Assembly (NCBI GenBank): GCA_004138175.2
Contig: RYFE02000031.1
Location: 1-64,000 of the forward strand
Direction of reading: 5' to 3'
Source: Chloroflexales bacterium ZM16-3
Lineage (GTDB): Bacteria > Chloroflexota > Chloroflexia > Chloroflexales > Chloroflexaceae
DNA length: 64,000 nt
The translations under genes and the position numbers were made by a program. Numbering within the stretch: the first letter of the stretch is position 1; every line of letters begins with the position of its first letter. The notes under the pieces are model-generated. The model was not told the DNA's origin and did no database searches. It worked only from the letters and a program-made list of their open reading frames with translations. Shown here piece after piece: positions 8,291-17,825 of this stretch.

Positions 8291-9199
8291 ATGAGGGTCG
8301 AAGCTCCTGTAGCTCCGCCGATGCGGCGGACGCCTCTACTTGCACGTCTACAGCATGAAGTGTACCTGAACTGGAAGTTCATCCAGTACGATATCTCAAC
8401 AACGATCATCCCCGGAATGCTGTTTGTGCTGGCGGCCTGGCACACCGATGCGCCCAACCTCGCCGCGCTGCCGCGAACGGTGCTGTGGGGAATGCTGTAC
8501 TTCTGGCTCTATTGCTGCGTTTTTTGTATATCTAATCAAATCGGTGGAGAGGTAGAGGATAAGATCAACAAGCCGAGCCGCCCGCTGGTGACGGGCCTCG
8601 TCTCGCGACGTGGGGCATGGACGCGCTGGCTGATCTACATGGCGCTCTTCGATATCGTGGGTGCCTTCCTCGGTGTCCTTGAATGGACCGTCATCTGGCA
8701 GGTGGTGCTAACTCTCTACAACCTCGGCAGCTGGGCGAAACACTGGTGGACGAAGAATCTGGTCATGGCGATCGGGCTAACGGCGCAGCTGGCCGCAGCC
8801 TGGCAGATGGTCCGCCCGATCACGCTGCCGGCTTGGCACTGGCTGCTCCTGCCCGCCCTCATCATGCTATCGCACGTCTCCCTGCAAGATATGCGCGATA
8901 TCGCGGGGGACCGCGCAAACGGGCGAAAAACCTTGCCGATCATCTTCGGCGAGACACCAAGCCGGATCTTTCTGGCCGTCTGTTTCGCGCTCCTGCCGCT
9001 GGCAACTCACTCTATTCTGATGGTGCCCGCCGGGAACGCCCCGCATGTGATCGCCTGCGACATCCTGCTGACAGCTATTAGCCTGACGATAGCAGTGCGG
9101 CTGCTGGTATCGCATACACCGCAGGGGTATCACCGCTCCTACATGCTCTTCACCTACTGGTATTGCTTTCTGCTTGCGTCGGCGATTATTGTCCTGTAG
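8291..9199 (+). CDS. UbiA-family prenyltransferase
   Basis: 302 residues with about eight or nine membrane segments. UbiA enzymes transfer a prenyl chain to an aromatic or phospho-alcohol acceptor in the membrane. The first Asp-rich region is altered (N-Q-I-G-G-E-V-E-D-K-I-N-K-P-S-R-P, with Gln and Gly in place of the usual Asp and Glu supplying acid groups); the second reads D-M-R-D-I-A-G-D-R. GGAGGG at 8279-8284 sets the ATG at 8291; longer in-frame starts lack a ribosome site. Substrate is unknown; it is only distantly like the other two UbiA genes here. Confidence 0.82.
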   Translation: MRVEAPVAPPMRRTPLLARLQHEVYLNWKFIQYDISTTIIPGMLFVLAAWHTDAPNLAALPRTVLWGMLYFWLYCCVFCISNQIGGEVEDKINKPSRPLVTGLVSRRGAWTRWLIYMALFDIVGAFLGVLEWTVIWQVVLTLYNLGSWAKHWWTKNLVMAIGLTAQLAAAWQMVRPITLPAWHWLLLPALIMLSHVSLQDMRDIAGDRANGRKTLPIIFGETPSRIFLAVCFALLPLATHSILMVPAGNAPHVIACDILLTAISLTIAVRLLVSHTPQGYHRSYMLFTYWYCFLLASAIIVL

Positions 9200-9244
9200 G
9201 TTCGGTTCGTCCGACACGCCAGCGAGTGGTGATGGCATATAAGT

Positions 9245-9327
9245 GAGGGGTTGGGAGTGAAGGAAGACCCCAACCCCCAACCCCCAACCCCCAACCTCCG
9301 ACCCCAACCCCCAACCCCAAACAGGTA
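9245..9327. repeat. C-rich heptamer array
   Basis: Roughly eight (ACCCCCA)-type units with a short G-rich stretch to the left. It lies between the UbiA gene and the BMP lipoprotein promoter. Confidence 0.85.
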
Positions 9328-9336
9328 TGCTATAAT
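9328..9336 (+). promoter_or_regulatory. extended -10 promoter of the BMP gene
   Basis: TG-C-TATAAT is a perfect extended -10 element. The upstream -35 position falls in the C-rich repeat and does not match. Transcription from here gives a leader of about 135 bases before the BMP start codon. Confidence 0.55.
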
Positions 9337-9477
9337 CTCTCGGCACATATGAGGAGTGACAAGCTCTACCGCTAGTACATGCAGTCATCCAACTGAAAAG
9401 TGAGGGTGCGCGGATCTTAACGGTGCCCGCTCGTCACTAATGGACCTCATTGGCTTAGTTAAGGAGCGAACCACCCT

Positions 9478-10710
9478 ATGCGGAAATCCCTCGCGACTCT
9501 GCTGGCACTGTTCGTGCTGATCGTGCCCCTCCTCGCCGCCTGCGGCGGCGCTGCGGCCACCCCGACGGCAGTCCCGACGGCTGCCCCGACGGTTGCCGCC
9601 ACCACCGAGGCCGCCACCGAGGCGCCCACCGAGGCCGCCACTGAGGCTCCTGCCGCCACCGAGGCCGCCACCGAGGCCGCCACCGAGGCGCCCACCGAGG
9701 CCGCCACAACAGATTCCCCCAAGCCGCGTATCGCCCTGGTGACGGACCTGGGCAAGGTCAATGACGGCACCTTCAACCAGTTCGCCTACGAGGGGGCCAA
9801 GAAGGCCGCCGACGAGTTCGGGCTAGAGTTTGACTTCATCGAGACTCAGGCATCCTCGGACTACGAGAAGAACATCCAGACCTTCGTCGATGAGAAGTAC
9901 GATGTGATCGTCACCGTGGGCTTCCTGATCGCCGACGCCACCAAGGCAGCGGCGGCGGCCCACCCCGAGATCACCTTCATCGGCGTCGACCAGTACTACG
10001 ACGCAGGGCAGGTCACCGACAATCTGGTCGGACTGCAGTTCCGCGAGGATCAGTCCGGCTTCCTGGCCGGGGCCCTGGCCGGTATGATGACCCAGAGCGA
10101 CACAATCGGCGTCGTCGGCGGCGTGGACATCCCGCCGGTCAAGAAGTTCGTCAACGCCTATGAGAACGGCGCCAAGTATGTTAAGCCCGACATCAACGTG
10201 CTAAGCGTCTACAACCAGTCCTTCACCGACCCAGCGAAGGGCAGCGCCGACGCCGAGCAGATGATTGGCGAAGGGGCCGACGTGATCTTCGGCGCGGGCG
10301 GCCCGACCGGCTCGGGCGGCATCAAGGCCGCCGCCGAGAAGGGCGTCTACGTGATCGGCGTCGATCAGGACGAGTACGGCACCACCTTCGGCGGCGGCAG
10401 CGCCACCGGCTCCGACAAGATCCTCACCAGCGCGATCAAGCGCGTCGATGTCGCTGTCTATGACCAGATCAAAGCCGTCGTCGAAGGCACCTTCAAGGGC
10501 AACGGCATCGCGGTCTACGAGGCGGCCAACGATGGTGTCGGCTTCGCTCCCTTCCACGGCGCTGACGCGGCCATCCCCGACGCCGTGAAGGCCCGCATCG
10601 ATGAGATCCAGAAGGCGCTCGCCGACGGCTCCCTCACCACCGGCGTGGACCCCGTCTCCGGCGATGTGGACGCGGCGACGGTGCCCGAGGCCAAGCCCTA
10701 CACGCCGTAA
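9478..10710 (+). CDS. BMP-family ABC transporter substrate-binding lipoprotein
   Basis: 410 residues. The signal peptide ends in lipobox L-L-A-A-C with the lipidated cysteine at 22. A Thr-Glu-Ala-Ala repeat linker (about 25-80), encoded by near-identical short repeats, tethers the binding domain. From residue 84 it matches the BMP/Med/PnrA family, which bind nucleosides or simple lipid-like ligands (A-L-V-T-D-L-G-K-V-N-D-G-T-F-N start, F-I-G-V-D-Q-Y-Y in the core). AAGGAG at 9461-9466 is the ribosome site. Permease and ATPase genes are not adjacent, so the partners must be elsewhere. Confidence 0.9.
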   Translation: MRKSLATLLALFVLIVPLLAACGGAAATPTAVPTAAPTVAATTEAATEAPTEAATEAPAATEAATEAATEAPTEAATTDSPKPRIALVTDLGKVNDGTFNQFAYEGAKKAADEFGLEFDFIETQASSDYEKNIQTFVDEKYDVIVTVGFLIADATKAAAAAHPEITFIGVDQYYDAGQVTDNLVGLQFREDQSGFLAGALAGMMTQSDTIGVVGGVDIPPVKKFVNAYENGAKYVKPDINVLSVYNQSFTDPAKGSADAEQMIGEGADVIFGAGGPTGSGGIKAAAEKGVYVIGVDQDEYGTTFGGGSATGSDKILTSAIKRVDVAVYDQIKAVVEGTFKGNGIAVYEAANDGVGFAPFHGADAAIPDAVKARIDEIQKALADGSLTTGVDPVSGDVDAATVPEAKPYTP

Positions 10711-10733
10711 GGCTGACGCTCGCACACAACAGC

Positions 10734-10777
10734 AGAAGGGGGCGGGGAGGAAATCAATTTCCTCCCCGCCCCCTTCT
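10734..10777. terminator. 21-bp bidirectional terminator hairpin
   Basis: Arms 10734-10754 and 10757-10777 are exact complements. It lies between the convergent BMP and MFS genes. Confidence 0.8.
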
Positions 10778-10806
10778 ACGTTGCCAGTAGCGTCATCCGT
10801 GCCCGC

Positions 10807-12180
10807 TCAGGAGGCGAGCCTCGGCCGCAGTCCCAAGCTCACCAGCATCATAAGCACCATCACCCCAGCGGCCACCAGGTACGCCACCTCAAGCCCCCGC
10901 AGCCCGCCGCCGGCGCTGTCCGCCAAGGCACCCAGCACCGCCACCACCAACAGGTTGCCCACCGCGATCCCGATGTTCACCAGACCCTGGGCCACCCCGC
11001 GCTCATGAGGCTGCACCTCGTCCAGCACCACCGTGCGCAACGTGCCGCCTACCACGACCCCCACCCCGGCGCCGATCAGCAGGGTTGCGACCATGTAGAG
11101 CCAGAACTGCGCCGCCGCCAGCCCGAGCAGCGCCGCACCCGCCGTCAGGATGCTGAAGCCGATCAGCATCACCGCCCGCGCGCCCAGCTGGTTCAGCAAC
11201 CGGCCGAAGCCCATCGACGCCGCCGACGAGAAGATCACCATCGGGATCAGCAGGAATCCCGCCTGCTGCGCGGGCGTGTTGAAGGCGGCCACCGCAACCG
11301 AGGCGATGAAGATCACGCTGCCCATGCCAAAGCCCGCGCCCACGCACAGCAGGTAGGTGACAACCATCTGGCGCGTGCTGAATAGCTTCAGCGGCACGAT
11401 CGGCTGGGTCGCCCGCGACTCAGCCCAGATCAACAGCGGCACACACACGGCGGACAGCCCGAGCAGCCCTGGCCAGATCGTCATGCCCAGGGCTGTGTCG
11501 AGCACCCGGTTGATACCCAACGTCAGGCTAGTGAGCATCACTGCCACCACGCTGATCCCGAGATAGTCGAAGGGCGGCAGATCTGCTGCGGCGTGCGGGG
11601 CTGGCAGCGCCCGCGCGCCCATCCAGAGGATCACCACCGCCACCGGCAGGTTGATCAGGAAGATCCACTGCCAGCTCAGGGCGATCAGCATCAGCGAGGC
11701 CACCAGCGGGCCGACCAGGAAGGCCATGCCGAAGGTGGCCCCGATCAGGCCGAGGATCTTGCCGCGATCCTCGGGCGGGAAGGCGTCGCCCACCACCGCG
11801 CTGGCCGTCGGCGTGATCCCACCAGCGCTGAAGCCCTGGATGGCCCGGCCAAGCAGCACCACGCCGAAGTTTGGCGAGAGCGCGATCAGCAGCGAGCCTG
11901 CGGCGAACCCAGCAATATTGAACAAGTAGACCGGTCGGTGTCCGTAGCGGTCGCTCAGGCTGGCCATCAGGGCAGTGCTCGTCAGCGTACACAGCCCGAA
12001 GACGATCGTCACGAGGCCGATCTGGCTATTGTCCACACCGAAGGCAACACGCAGGGCGGGGATGGCCGGGGCGATGATGGCTGCGTCTAGGGCGGCCATA
12101 AACACCCCGACGAAGAGCACGGTAAGAATCTTGCGACGTGATGCTGCATCTATCGTCGCGGCATTGGCTCCTGCGATCAT
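10807..12180 (-). CDS. MFS transporter, drug-efflux type
   Basis: 457 residues with 12-14 hydrophobic segments, a proton-coupled exporter of the DHA type. Motif A is visible as S-D-R-Y-G-H-R-P in the loop after the second segment, and G-R-A-I-Q-G-F-S-A-G-G as motif B. I chose the ATG at 12180, nine bases from GGAGGAG; an in-frame TTG at 12198 overlaps that ribosome site. Upstream lies a (ATTGCAG)n inverted repeat and then msrB on the same strand. The substrate is not predictable. Confidence 0.87.
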   Translation of the reverse strand: MIAGANAATIDAASRRKILTVLFVGVFMAALDAAIIAPAIPALRVAFGVDNSQIGLVTIVFGLCTLTSTALMASLSDRYGHRPVYLFNIAGFAAGSLLIALSPNFGVVLLGRAIQGFSAGGITPTASAVVGDAFPPEDRGKILGLIGATFGMAFLVGPLVASLMLIALSWQWIFLINLPVAVVILWMGARALPAPHAAADLPPFDYLGISVVAVMLTSLTLGINRVLDTALGMTIWPGLLGLSAVCVPLLIWAESRATQPIVPLKLFSTRQMVVTYLLCVGAGFGMGSVIFIASVAVAAFNTPAQQAGFLLIPMVIFSSAASMGFGRLLNQLGARAVMLIGFSILTAGAALLGLAAAQFWLYMVATLLIGAGVGVVVGGTLRTVVLDEVQPHERGVAQGLVNIGIAVGNLLVVAVLGALADSAGGGLRGLEVAYLVAAGVMVLMMLVSLGLRPRLAS

Positions 12181-12197
12181 GGCGGGGCTCTCCTCCA

Positions 12198-12284
12198 AAT
12201 TGCAGATTGCAGATTGCAGATTGCAGATTGCAGATTATGGCCCAAGATCTCACAATCTGCAATCTACGATCTACAATCTGCAAT
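12198..12284. repeat. (GATTGCA)n inverted heptamer repeat
   Basis: About five tandem GATTGCA-type units are followed, after a short spacer, by their complements, so the whole block can fold into an imperfect hairpin. It fills the gap between msrB and the MFS gene. Related copies occur at 31238-31312 and 50565-50592. Confidence 0.85.
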
Positions 12285-12742
12285 TACTGGAAGAGCGCCA
12301 GGTACGCGCCGTAGCCCTCCTCCTCCATCCGCTCGACGGGGACGAAGCGCAGGGCAGCCGAGTTCATGCAGTAACGCTGGCCGGTGGGCGTCGGGCCATC
12401 GTCGAAGACGTGGCCGAGGTGCGAGTCGCCAAGCTTTGATCGCACCTCGGTGCGCACCATCCACAGCTTGCGGTCGCTGTGCTCTACGATGTTGTCCTTC
12501 TCCAGAGGCCGGGTGAAGCTCGGCCAGCCCGTCCCCGAGTCGTACTTGTCACGCGAGCTAAACAGCGGCTCGCCCGAGACCACATCCACATAGATCCCAT
12601 CGCGCTTATTGTTCCAGTACTCGTTCTGGAAGGCCGGCTCGGTGCCCTCGTGCTGCGTCACCTTATACTGCATCGGCGTGAGCGCGCTGCGCAGCTCGGC
12701 GTCGCCCGGCTTCTCGAATTGGTCTTTCTTGAGAGTGCTCAT
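12284..12742 (-). CDS. msrB: peptide-methionine (R)-S-oxide reductase
   Basis: 152 residues; reduces the R epimer of methionine sulfoxide in proteins. Family motifs G-T-G-W-P-S-F (71-76) and H-L-G-H-V-F are followed by the catalytic cysteine C125 in R-Y-C-M-N-S. C125 is the only cysteine in the protein: the zinc-binding CxxC pairs and the usual resolving cysteine are absent, so it must be a zinc-free one-cysteine form regenerated directly by a thiol partner. GGAGG six bases before the ATG at 12742 decides this start over one four codons upstream. Confidence 0.94.
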   Translation of the reverse strand: MSTLKKDQFEKPGDAELRSALTPMQYKVTQHEGTEPAFQNEYWNNKRDGIYVDVVSGEPLFSSRDKYDSGTGWPSFTRPLEKDNIVEHSDRKLWMVRTEVRSKLGDSHLGHVFDDGPTPTGQRYCMNSAALRFVPVERMEEEGYGAYLALFQ

Positions 12743-12826
12743 ACTGTCCTCCATTGGGACGCAGCGCGCTACGTCCTTACGCTCTGAACGATGTAGAGTC
12801 TCATCGGGCGTGGATCCGTTACACCC

Positions 12827-13339
12827 TCACCAGTCGCCGGCGTAGATGGGGGCATAGGGCGCGGCCTGGGCCGTCTGGTAGGCCCACTGTAGCTCGATAA
12901 GCTGCCGCAGATGTAGCAGGTCGTGCCCAGCCCATGCGACCAGGAAATCGCCCGCGCGAAGATCGTTCAGATAGGGATTGGTGCAGCGCCGCTCCCATTC
13001 CGGCGACTCTAGCCCGCGCAGCCATTCCAGTGAGTGACGCCGCTCCGCCAGCCAGCCCTCCAGTATCTCGCCCGGGTCGCGCAGCAGGTAGCCCCGCGAC
13101 ATGACCCAGCCCTGCGGGTCGATCTGCGGGATGGCCTCGCCCGGCTGGTGTAGCGTCAGGTCAAGCCGCACCCGGAAGTCCTCGCGCTCCTCATCGTAGA
13201 GGTGGCAGATCACCTCCAGGGCCGACCACGACTCTAGCGCGGGCCTCCATCGCAGCTGCTCATCGCTCATATCTTGCAGCAGAGCGACGATCAGCGGCGC
13301 GCTCAGCTCCAGGCGGCTGATATAGTAACTGGGGTCCAC
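12827..13339 (-). CDS. DinB-family protein
   Basis: 170 residues forming a four-helix bundle of the DinB/YfiT type. The three metal-binding histidines are in place: H46 in V-I-C-H-L-Y and H139 and H143 in W-A-G-H-D-L-L-H-L. Such proteins are metal-dependent thiol transferases or have unknown roles. The start is GTG at 13339, with GGAGGG six bases upstream. It stands alone between msrB and a peptidase gene, all on the minus strand. Confidence 0.87.
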   Translation of the reverse strand: MDPSYYISRLELSAPLIVALLQDMSDEQLRWRPALESWSALEVICHLYDEEREDFRVRLDLTLHQPGEAIPQIDPQGWVMSRGYLLRDPGEILEGWLAERRHSLEWLRGLESPEWERRCTNPYLNDLRAGDFLVAWAGHDLLHLRQLIELQWAYQTAQAAPYAPIYAGDW

Positions 13340-13407
13340 AGCGATCCCTCCTCATACACAGATGGCAGAATCGCTATGATACCCGCTCTTGGGAAAGTGC
13401 GCCATGT

Positions 13408-13490
13408 GTGGGGGTCGGGGGTCGGGGGTCGGGAGTCGGTGTCGCTGCATCCCAACCCCAACCCCCAACCTCCAACCCCCAACCCCCAAA
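13408..13490. repeat. G-rich/C-rich inverted heptamer array
   Basis: A GGGGGTC array (13408-13440) faces an ACCCCCA array (13451-13489), so the region can fold as a hairpin. It lies immediately downstream of the C11 peptidase stop codon. Confidence 0.85.
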
Positions 13491-15668
13491 CTACTCGTTC
13501 ACCGTCACCGTGGCGTAGGACTCGTACAGGTTCCCGTCCATATCCTCGGCCTGCACGCCGAGCACATAGTCGCCAGCGGGCGCGGTCATCTCCTCCATAG
13601 TGATCGGCTGATCGCCGAAGGTGATCGTCCCGCCCGGCTCAGTCACATACTCCTCCGGCCCACCGGTGTCGCTGTGCAGCAGGATGCGCTGGTTCTCCAC
13701 CGTGAAGCTGTCACCCGCCTGCGGCGTGATCGCCCGTGGGGCGCTGGCCTCGCCCTGGCTGCTGAAGCCCAGGACCTTCACGAGCTCGTAGTCCTTGAAG
13801 AAGAGCTGCGCCGGTCGCGAGCCGCCATCGACAAAGCTATAGCTGCCGTGTACCACGTAGGTAGCGCTGTCGTTCGCCGCGCCGTAGTCCGAGGGCTCGA
13901 AGAGCGCGAACACCGTGTCGCTGCCGTCGCTCAGGCCGTAGCGCAGCGGCACCCACTCATAGTCGAACTCCACCGGCCGATCAGCCCCCCACTCCGGGTA
14001 GAAGACCCCGCCCTCCTCCCGCGAGTCGCCCGCGTCCACATAGTCGATGTCGGCCACCAGGATGCTGTCATCCTCCTCGCGGTAGAAGCCGGTGAAGAAG
14101 TAGATGAATCCCACCTGCTCACCGTCCACGCTGACACCCACGTCCAGCGTGTCGGCCTGGTTGATCGTGTCAGCGGACAGCGTCAGATCAGCCACGCTAA
14201 GCTCGCTGGCGCCAGGGGCCATGATCGCCAGTGTGTTCATCGGCGCGACCTCATCCATCGCCACGCCGTAGTAGTAGAAGTTCAGATAGTTCTCCCAGGC
14301 GGCCTCGTCCGCGAAGCGGCCCGCCACCTGCGCGTAGATCTTCCGGCCGACGTTGCGCGACTTGTAGAGCTTCGAGGTGGGGAAGTAGATCGCCATGCCG
14401 GTGGCACCGGGGCGCTCATCGCCGTGCTTCTCGGCGATCACCGCCCGCCCGATAGCCTCCAGCAGCGCGTCTGCGGCGGCGTCAGCCGATTTGCTGTCGG
14501 TCTTCTTCTTCACCAGCGCTGCGAAGTTACCCAGGTCGATATAGGGCGAGGGGCCGTCGCCAAAGGTGTTCTCAAAGCGCTGGGCGTAGGTGCGCGCCGA
14601 GGCCACAGTCTTCTTGTTCAGCTTGCTCAGCGCCACGCTAAAATCGTCCAGGGCGGCGAGCAGATCAGGCAGGGCGGCGCTGTCGTAGGCGCTCAGGGTG
14701 ATGTCGTGGCTCATATCGACGGCCACCTCACGCGCGCTGCGCGCCTTCGGCGAGTCGAAGTTCTCCCTCACAAACTCGGCCCGCGACGCGTCATCGACGA
14801 TGCGCTCGTCCTCACTGATGTAGCCCTTCACAATCGCCTTGCTCAGGTCCGCGCCGTCCATCGCCGGGGCGTCCACCAGCTGCCCGAGGAAGCTAGCGTA
14901 GGCCCAGCCCAGGGCCGGCTCAACCTCCTCCGAGGCGACGATGTAATCGGCGTGGGGGGCGATGGCGGTGAGCACCTCGATCTGGCCCATCAGGCAGGCG
15001 TCGAAGCCCACCAGGTCGAAGGTGTCAATGCCGGTATCCGCGCGGATCTGGCCGAGGGCGGCGTCGATCTCATCCAGCAGCAGCAGGTCGCCGTCAGAGG
15101 TCAGGTCGAGGCCATCGGGGCCGGGGTCGGTCGCCGAGCCATCGCTCCAGCCGCCCGGCCAGCCCATGCCGTGGTCCGAGAGGATGAGCGCGTGATGGGC
15201 GGCCGGGTAGGTCTCAATCGCCCACTCGGCGAAGTCCACCAGGGTCTGCCCGTCGGCCATATTCACCTCGCCGAGGTCGTCCACAACCTCGGAGTCGAGC
15301 TTCTTCAAGTCATCGTCCTGGGTGATGTACAGGCGGCGCGCGCCGGTCCAGTTGCCGTCGCCGCGAAACGCGCCCTTGTAGCGGTCAACCTGGGCGACGA
15401 TTGTCACCTTGTCGGACGAGCCGACCAGCTCGGCCTCGTTGACATCGGTGAACATATCTTGCTCAAGCACCTGGTCATCGGCGTCCTCGTAGAGCATCAC
15501 CAGCCAGGTGTCATCGCTCGCCGATGCTGCGGATGCGGGCGCGGCGGTGGGCTTCGCGGCGGCGGGCCTGGCGGTGGGCGGAGGTGTCTCGGCGGTATCA
15601 GTGCATGCGGCGAGGGCGAGGGCGAGGGCGAGGGCGAGCAATGCGAGCAGCAGGCGGGGGCGAGGCAT
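13491..15668 (-). CDS. clostripain-family (C11) cysteine peptidase lipoprotein
   Basis: 725 residues. A signal peptide of alternating Leu-Ala, encoded by a GAGGGC hexamer microsatellite, ends in a lipobox with the lipidated cysteine at 22. A Pro/Ala linker follows. The clan CD dyad is visible: H166 in L-I-L-S-D-H-G-M-G and C225 in V-G-F-D-A-C-L-M-G. C11 peptidases cleave after Arg or Lys and are usually secreted; this one would be anchored on the cell surface. The C-terminal 330 residues (beta-rich, ending T-V-T-V-N-E) have no recognisable catalytic motif and may bind substrate. AGGAG lies eight bases before the ATG. Confidence 0.88.
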   Translation of the reverse strand: MPRPRLLLALLALALALALAACTDTAETPPPTARPAAAKPTAAPASAASASDDTWLVMLYEDADDQVLEQDMFTDVNEAELVGSSDKVTIVAQVDRYKGAFRGDGNWTGARRLYITQDDDLKKLDSEVVDDLGEVNMADGQTLVDFAEWAIETYPAAHHALILSDHGMGWPGGWSDGSATDPGPDGLDLTSDGDLLLLDEIDAALGQIRADTGIDTFDLVGFDACLMGQIEVLTAIAPHADYIVASEEVEPALGWAYASFLGQLVDAPAMDGADLSKAIVKGYISEDERIVDDASRAEFVRENFDSPKARSAREVAVDMSHDITLSAYDSAALPDLLAALDDFSVALSKLNKKTVASARTYAQRFENTFGDGPSPYIDLGNFAALVKKKTDSKSADAAADALLEAIGRAVIAEKHGDERPGATGMAIYFPTSKLYKSRNVGRKIYAQVAGRFADEAAWENYLNFYYYGVAMDEVAPMNTLAIMAPGASELSVADLTLSADTINQADTLDVGVSVDGEQVGFIYFFTGFYREEDDSILVADIDYVDAGDSREEGGVFYPEWGADRPVEFDYEWVPLRYGLSDGSDTVFALFEPSDYGAANDSATYVVHGSYSFVDGGSRPAQLFFKDYELVKVLGFSSQGEASAPRAITPQAGDSFTVENQRILLHSDTGGPEEYVTEPGGTITFGDQPITMEEMTAPAGDYVLGVQAEDMDGNLYESYATVTVNE

Positions 15669-15826
15669 GGGCGCGGCTCCTGATCAAAATCATTGATGAA
15701 ACCGCTCAATTGTAGCACTGAGGTGCGACACAGCTCAATGCCCAGCACCCAGCACTGCCCCCAGCGCCCCCACCAGCCGGAGGAAGGCACCCCGGCAGGA
15801 CGGCAGCGCGCAACCTGATGCGCTGG

Positions 15827-16867
15827 CTACGCGGCCTTCACGCTCCCGCCCGAGCCCTTCTCCACCACGCCCTTCCAGATCATCTCACCGTCGCTATACA
15901 TGGCGGCGCGCACGATGTTGTAGATCATCTGCTCGGTGAGCGGGAGTCGCTCCTGGTTCATCATCACCTCGATGACCTTCGCCACCGTCGCGGCGCGCAC
16001 CTCGGCCTCGGCCATGCCCTTCTCGCGGATGGCGATCGCCTCCTTCTTGGCGTCGTGCTCGGCGTTCGCAAGCTCGCGCGGCTTGTCGCGCGTGGCCCGG
16101 TTAATCAGCTCAGGGTCAAGGACAATACTCTCGAACGCCAGATAATCAACCTTCAGCCCCCACCGCTGTGCGCGCATGCGCACCTCGTCCATCACCTTCG
16201 CCGATAGCTTGTCACGGTTCAGGCTGAGCGAGTACGGGTCGTGCTCGAAGGGCGATGATCGGGCAAAGGGCGTCTCAAGCTGCAGGTTCGGGTTCTGCGC
16301 CAAAAGCGTCGCCCACTTCCACACGGCGGAGCGGATGGCATCATCAATCAGCCCCTGCATCATCGTGTTGATCGCCCTGATCCAGAGGGTCGGGTTGTCG
16401 GTATGCAGCTTCTCGCTATGCTCCAGCTCTTTGATCAGCTGCTTGATACCTTCAGACTTTTCGTAGCAGACCATGAAGTCGGTGATCGTATACTTGACTC
16501 CCACCGTGATCTCGTCGATCTTGAGGATCTTTGTTGTCTTCGTATCGATCGCATCGACCGCAAACTCGTGCATGATCGGGTAGTTCGGCATCTTCGCTGC
16601 AATGGCGTTGACGATCGGGATGTACAGATAGCTGCCATGCTCGAACAAGTGCGCCGTCCGCGTAAAGTCCTCGATGATCACCACAGTGTCTTTATCGGCT
16701 AGGCGCCAGCCACCGCCCATCCAGAAGATCCAGCCCATGAGGCCAATCAGGAAGAGCAGCAGAAAGAGCGGGAGCTGATTCTGCTCGACCAGGGTGGCGA
16801 GCGCGGCGGCAATAAAGATGATCCCGACCAGCGTGACGAATGGAAAGACCCGTCTCGTGGGGCTCAT
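15827..16867 (-). CDS. SPFH/Band 7 domain membrane protein
   Basis: 346 residues. Two closely spaced hydrophobic segments (about 8-50) are followed by an SPFH domain and an Ala/Glu-rich coiled coil (about 245-300), the layout of stomatin or prohibitin-like scaffolds that oligomerise at membranes. I chose the ATG at 16867 because AGGAAGG lies six bases upstream; a start 17 codons earlier has none. No NfeD-type partner gene adjoins it. Confidence 0.83.
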   Translation of the reverse strand: MSPTRRVFPFVTLVGIIFIAAALATLVEQNQLPLFLLLFLIGLMGWIFWMGGGWRLADKDTVVIIEDFTRTAHLFEHGSYLYIPIVNAIAAKMPNYPIMHEFAVDAIDTKTTKILKIDEITVGVKYTITDFMVCYEKSEGIKQLIKELEHSEKLHTDNPTLWIRAINTMMQGLIDDAIRSAVWKWATLLAQNPNLQLETPFARSSPFEHDPYSLSLNRDKLSAKVMDEVRMRAQRWGLKVDYLAFESIVLDPELINRATRDKPRELANAEHDAKKEAIAIREKGMAEAEVRAATVAKVIEVMMNQERLPLTEQMIYNIVRAAMYSDGEMIWKGVVEKGSGGSVKAA

Positions 16868-17021
16868 AGATGACCTTCCTGAAATATGGGGGCAGGAAAC
16901 GGTCATTATATTATACACAGGGATCTAGGCATGTCTACCCGCATTCAGTAGCTCATTTGCTGCTGAATAGGGGCGATGCGCGCGCTGATGTGTTCCCCGC
17001 ACGGGGGCCGAGGGGCTAGCC

Positions 17022-17825
17022 TCAGGTGAAGGTCATCGCCGGAGCGGCCCCGGTGCGCGCGATCACGTCGAGCTGAGCCAGCACCCGATCACGGGCCGCC
17101 GCAAGCGGGAAGATCGCCTTGCTCACCTGCATGTCGGCGTCGGTGGAGAGCGGGTGCCAGAACACCCCGTCAATATTCACCGTCAGCTCAGGGGCCAGGC
17201 TAACCATGCCGACCTCCACGCCCTCGCTGGCGAAGCCGCGCCGTGCCATGGGCCGGATGAAGTGATCCTCCTCAGGGATGCCCAGGCTCTGATGAAGCGT
17301 GCAGATCTCGGCGAGGCGCGCGCTGTTGGCCGGGGTCTCTGTCGTCGAGAGCCGCACCCGCATGCCGCGCCCCAGCAGCGCACGGATGCCATCCAGCGTC
17401 TTCGCCCAGCTGCCGTCGCCCCGGTAGGCGTCGTGATCCTCGGCCCGCCCGCCGTCCAGGCTGACCTGTAACGTCAGCTTGTCGTTGGCAACGGAGGCTA
17501 GCTTCTCTAGGCGCGACCCGCGCAGCAGCATCGCGTTAGTCAGCACCGTCGTCCGCACCCGCGCCGAGGCGTAGGCGATCATCTCGTAGATCTCGGCCAG
17601 GATGAATGGCTCGCCCCCGGTGAGGAAGACATCGCTGAAGCCGAGGGCGACGGCCTCATCGACCAGCTGCCGCACGTTATCGATGCCGATCGCCCGGCGC
17701 GGGGCGCGCGGGCTCGACTCGGCCAAGCAGTATGAGCAGCGCAGGTTGCAGTCGTAGTTGGTATAGATCCAGAGTTTCCACGGGTGCTCTGTGGGGTCGT
17801 GGATCACATCCTTGTCATCGCTCAT
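17022..17825 (-). CDS. radical SAM protein
   Basis: 267 residues. The 4Fe-4S motif is C26-x3-C30-x2-C33 (C-N-L-R-C-S-Y-C), followed by the SAM-binding L-T-G-G-E-P-F. The barrel resembles MoaA/PqqE-type enzymes, but the C-terminus lacks the extra cysteines of a SPASM domain. GGGAG six bases before the ATG supports the start at 17825. A small Trp-rich open frame is divergently encoded 188 bases away and is a possible substrate, but this is only inference. Function is otherwise unknown. Confidence 0.85.
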   Translation of the reverse strand: MSDDKDVIHDPTEHPWKLWIYTNYDCNLRCSYCLAESSPRAPRRAIGIDNVRQLVDEAVALGFSDVFLTGGEPFILAEIYEMIAYASARVRTTVLTNAMLLRGSRLEKLASVANDKLTLQVSLDGGRAEDHDAYRGDGSWAKTLDGIRALLGRGMRVRLSTTETPANSARLAEICTLHQSLGIPEEDHFIRPMARRGFASEGVEVGMVSLAPELTVNIDGVFWHPLSTDADMQVSKAIFPLAAARDRVLAQLDVIARTGAAPAMTFT

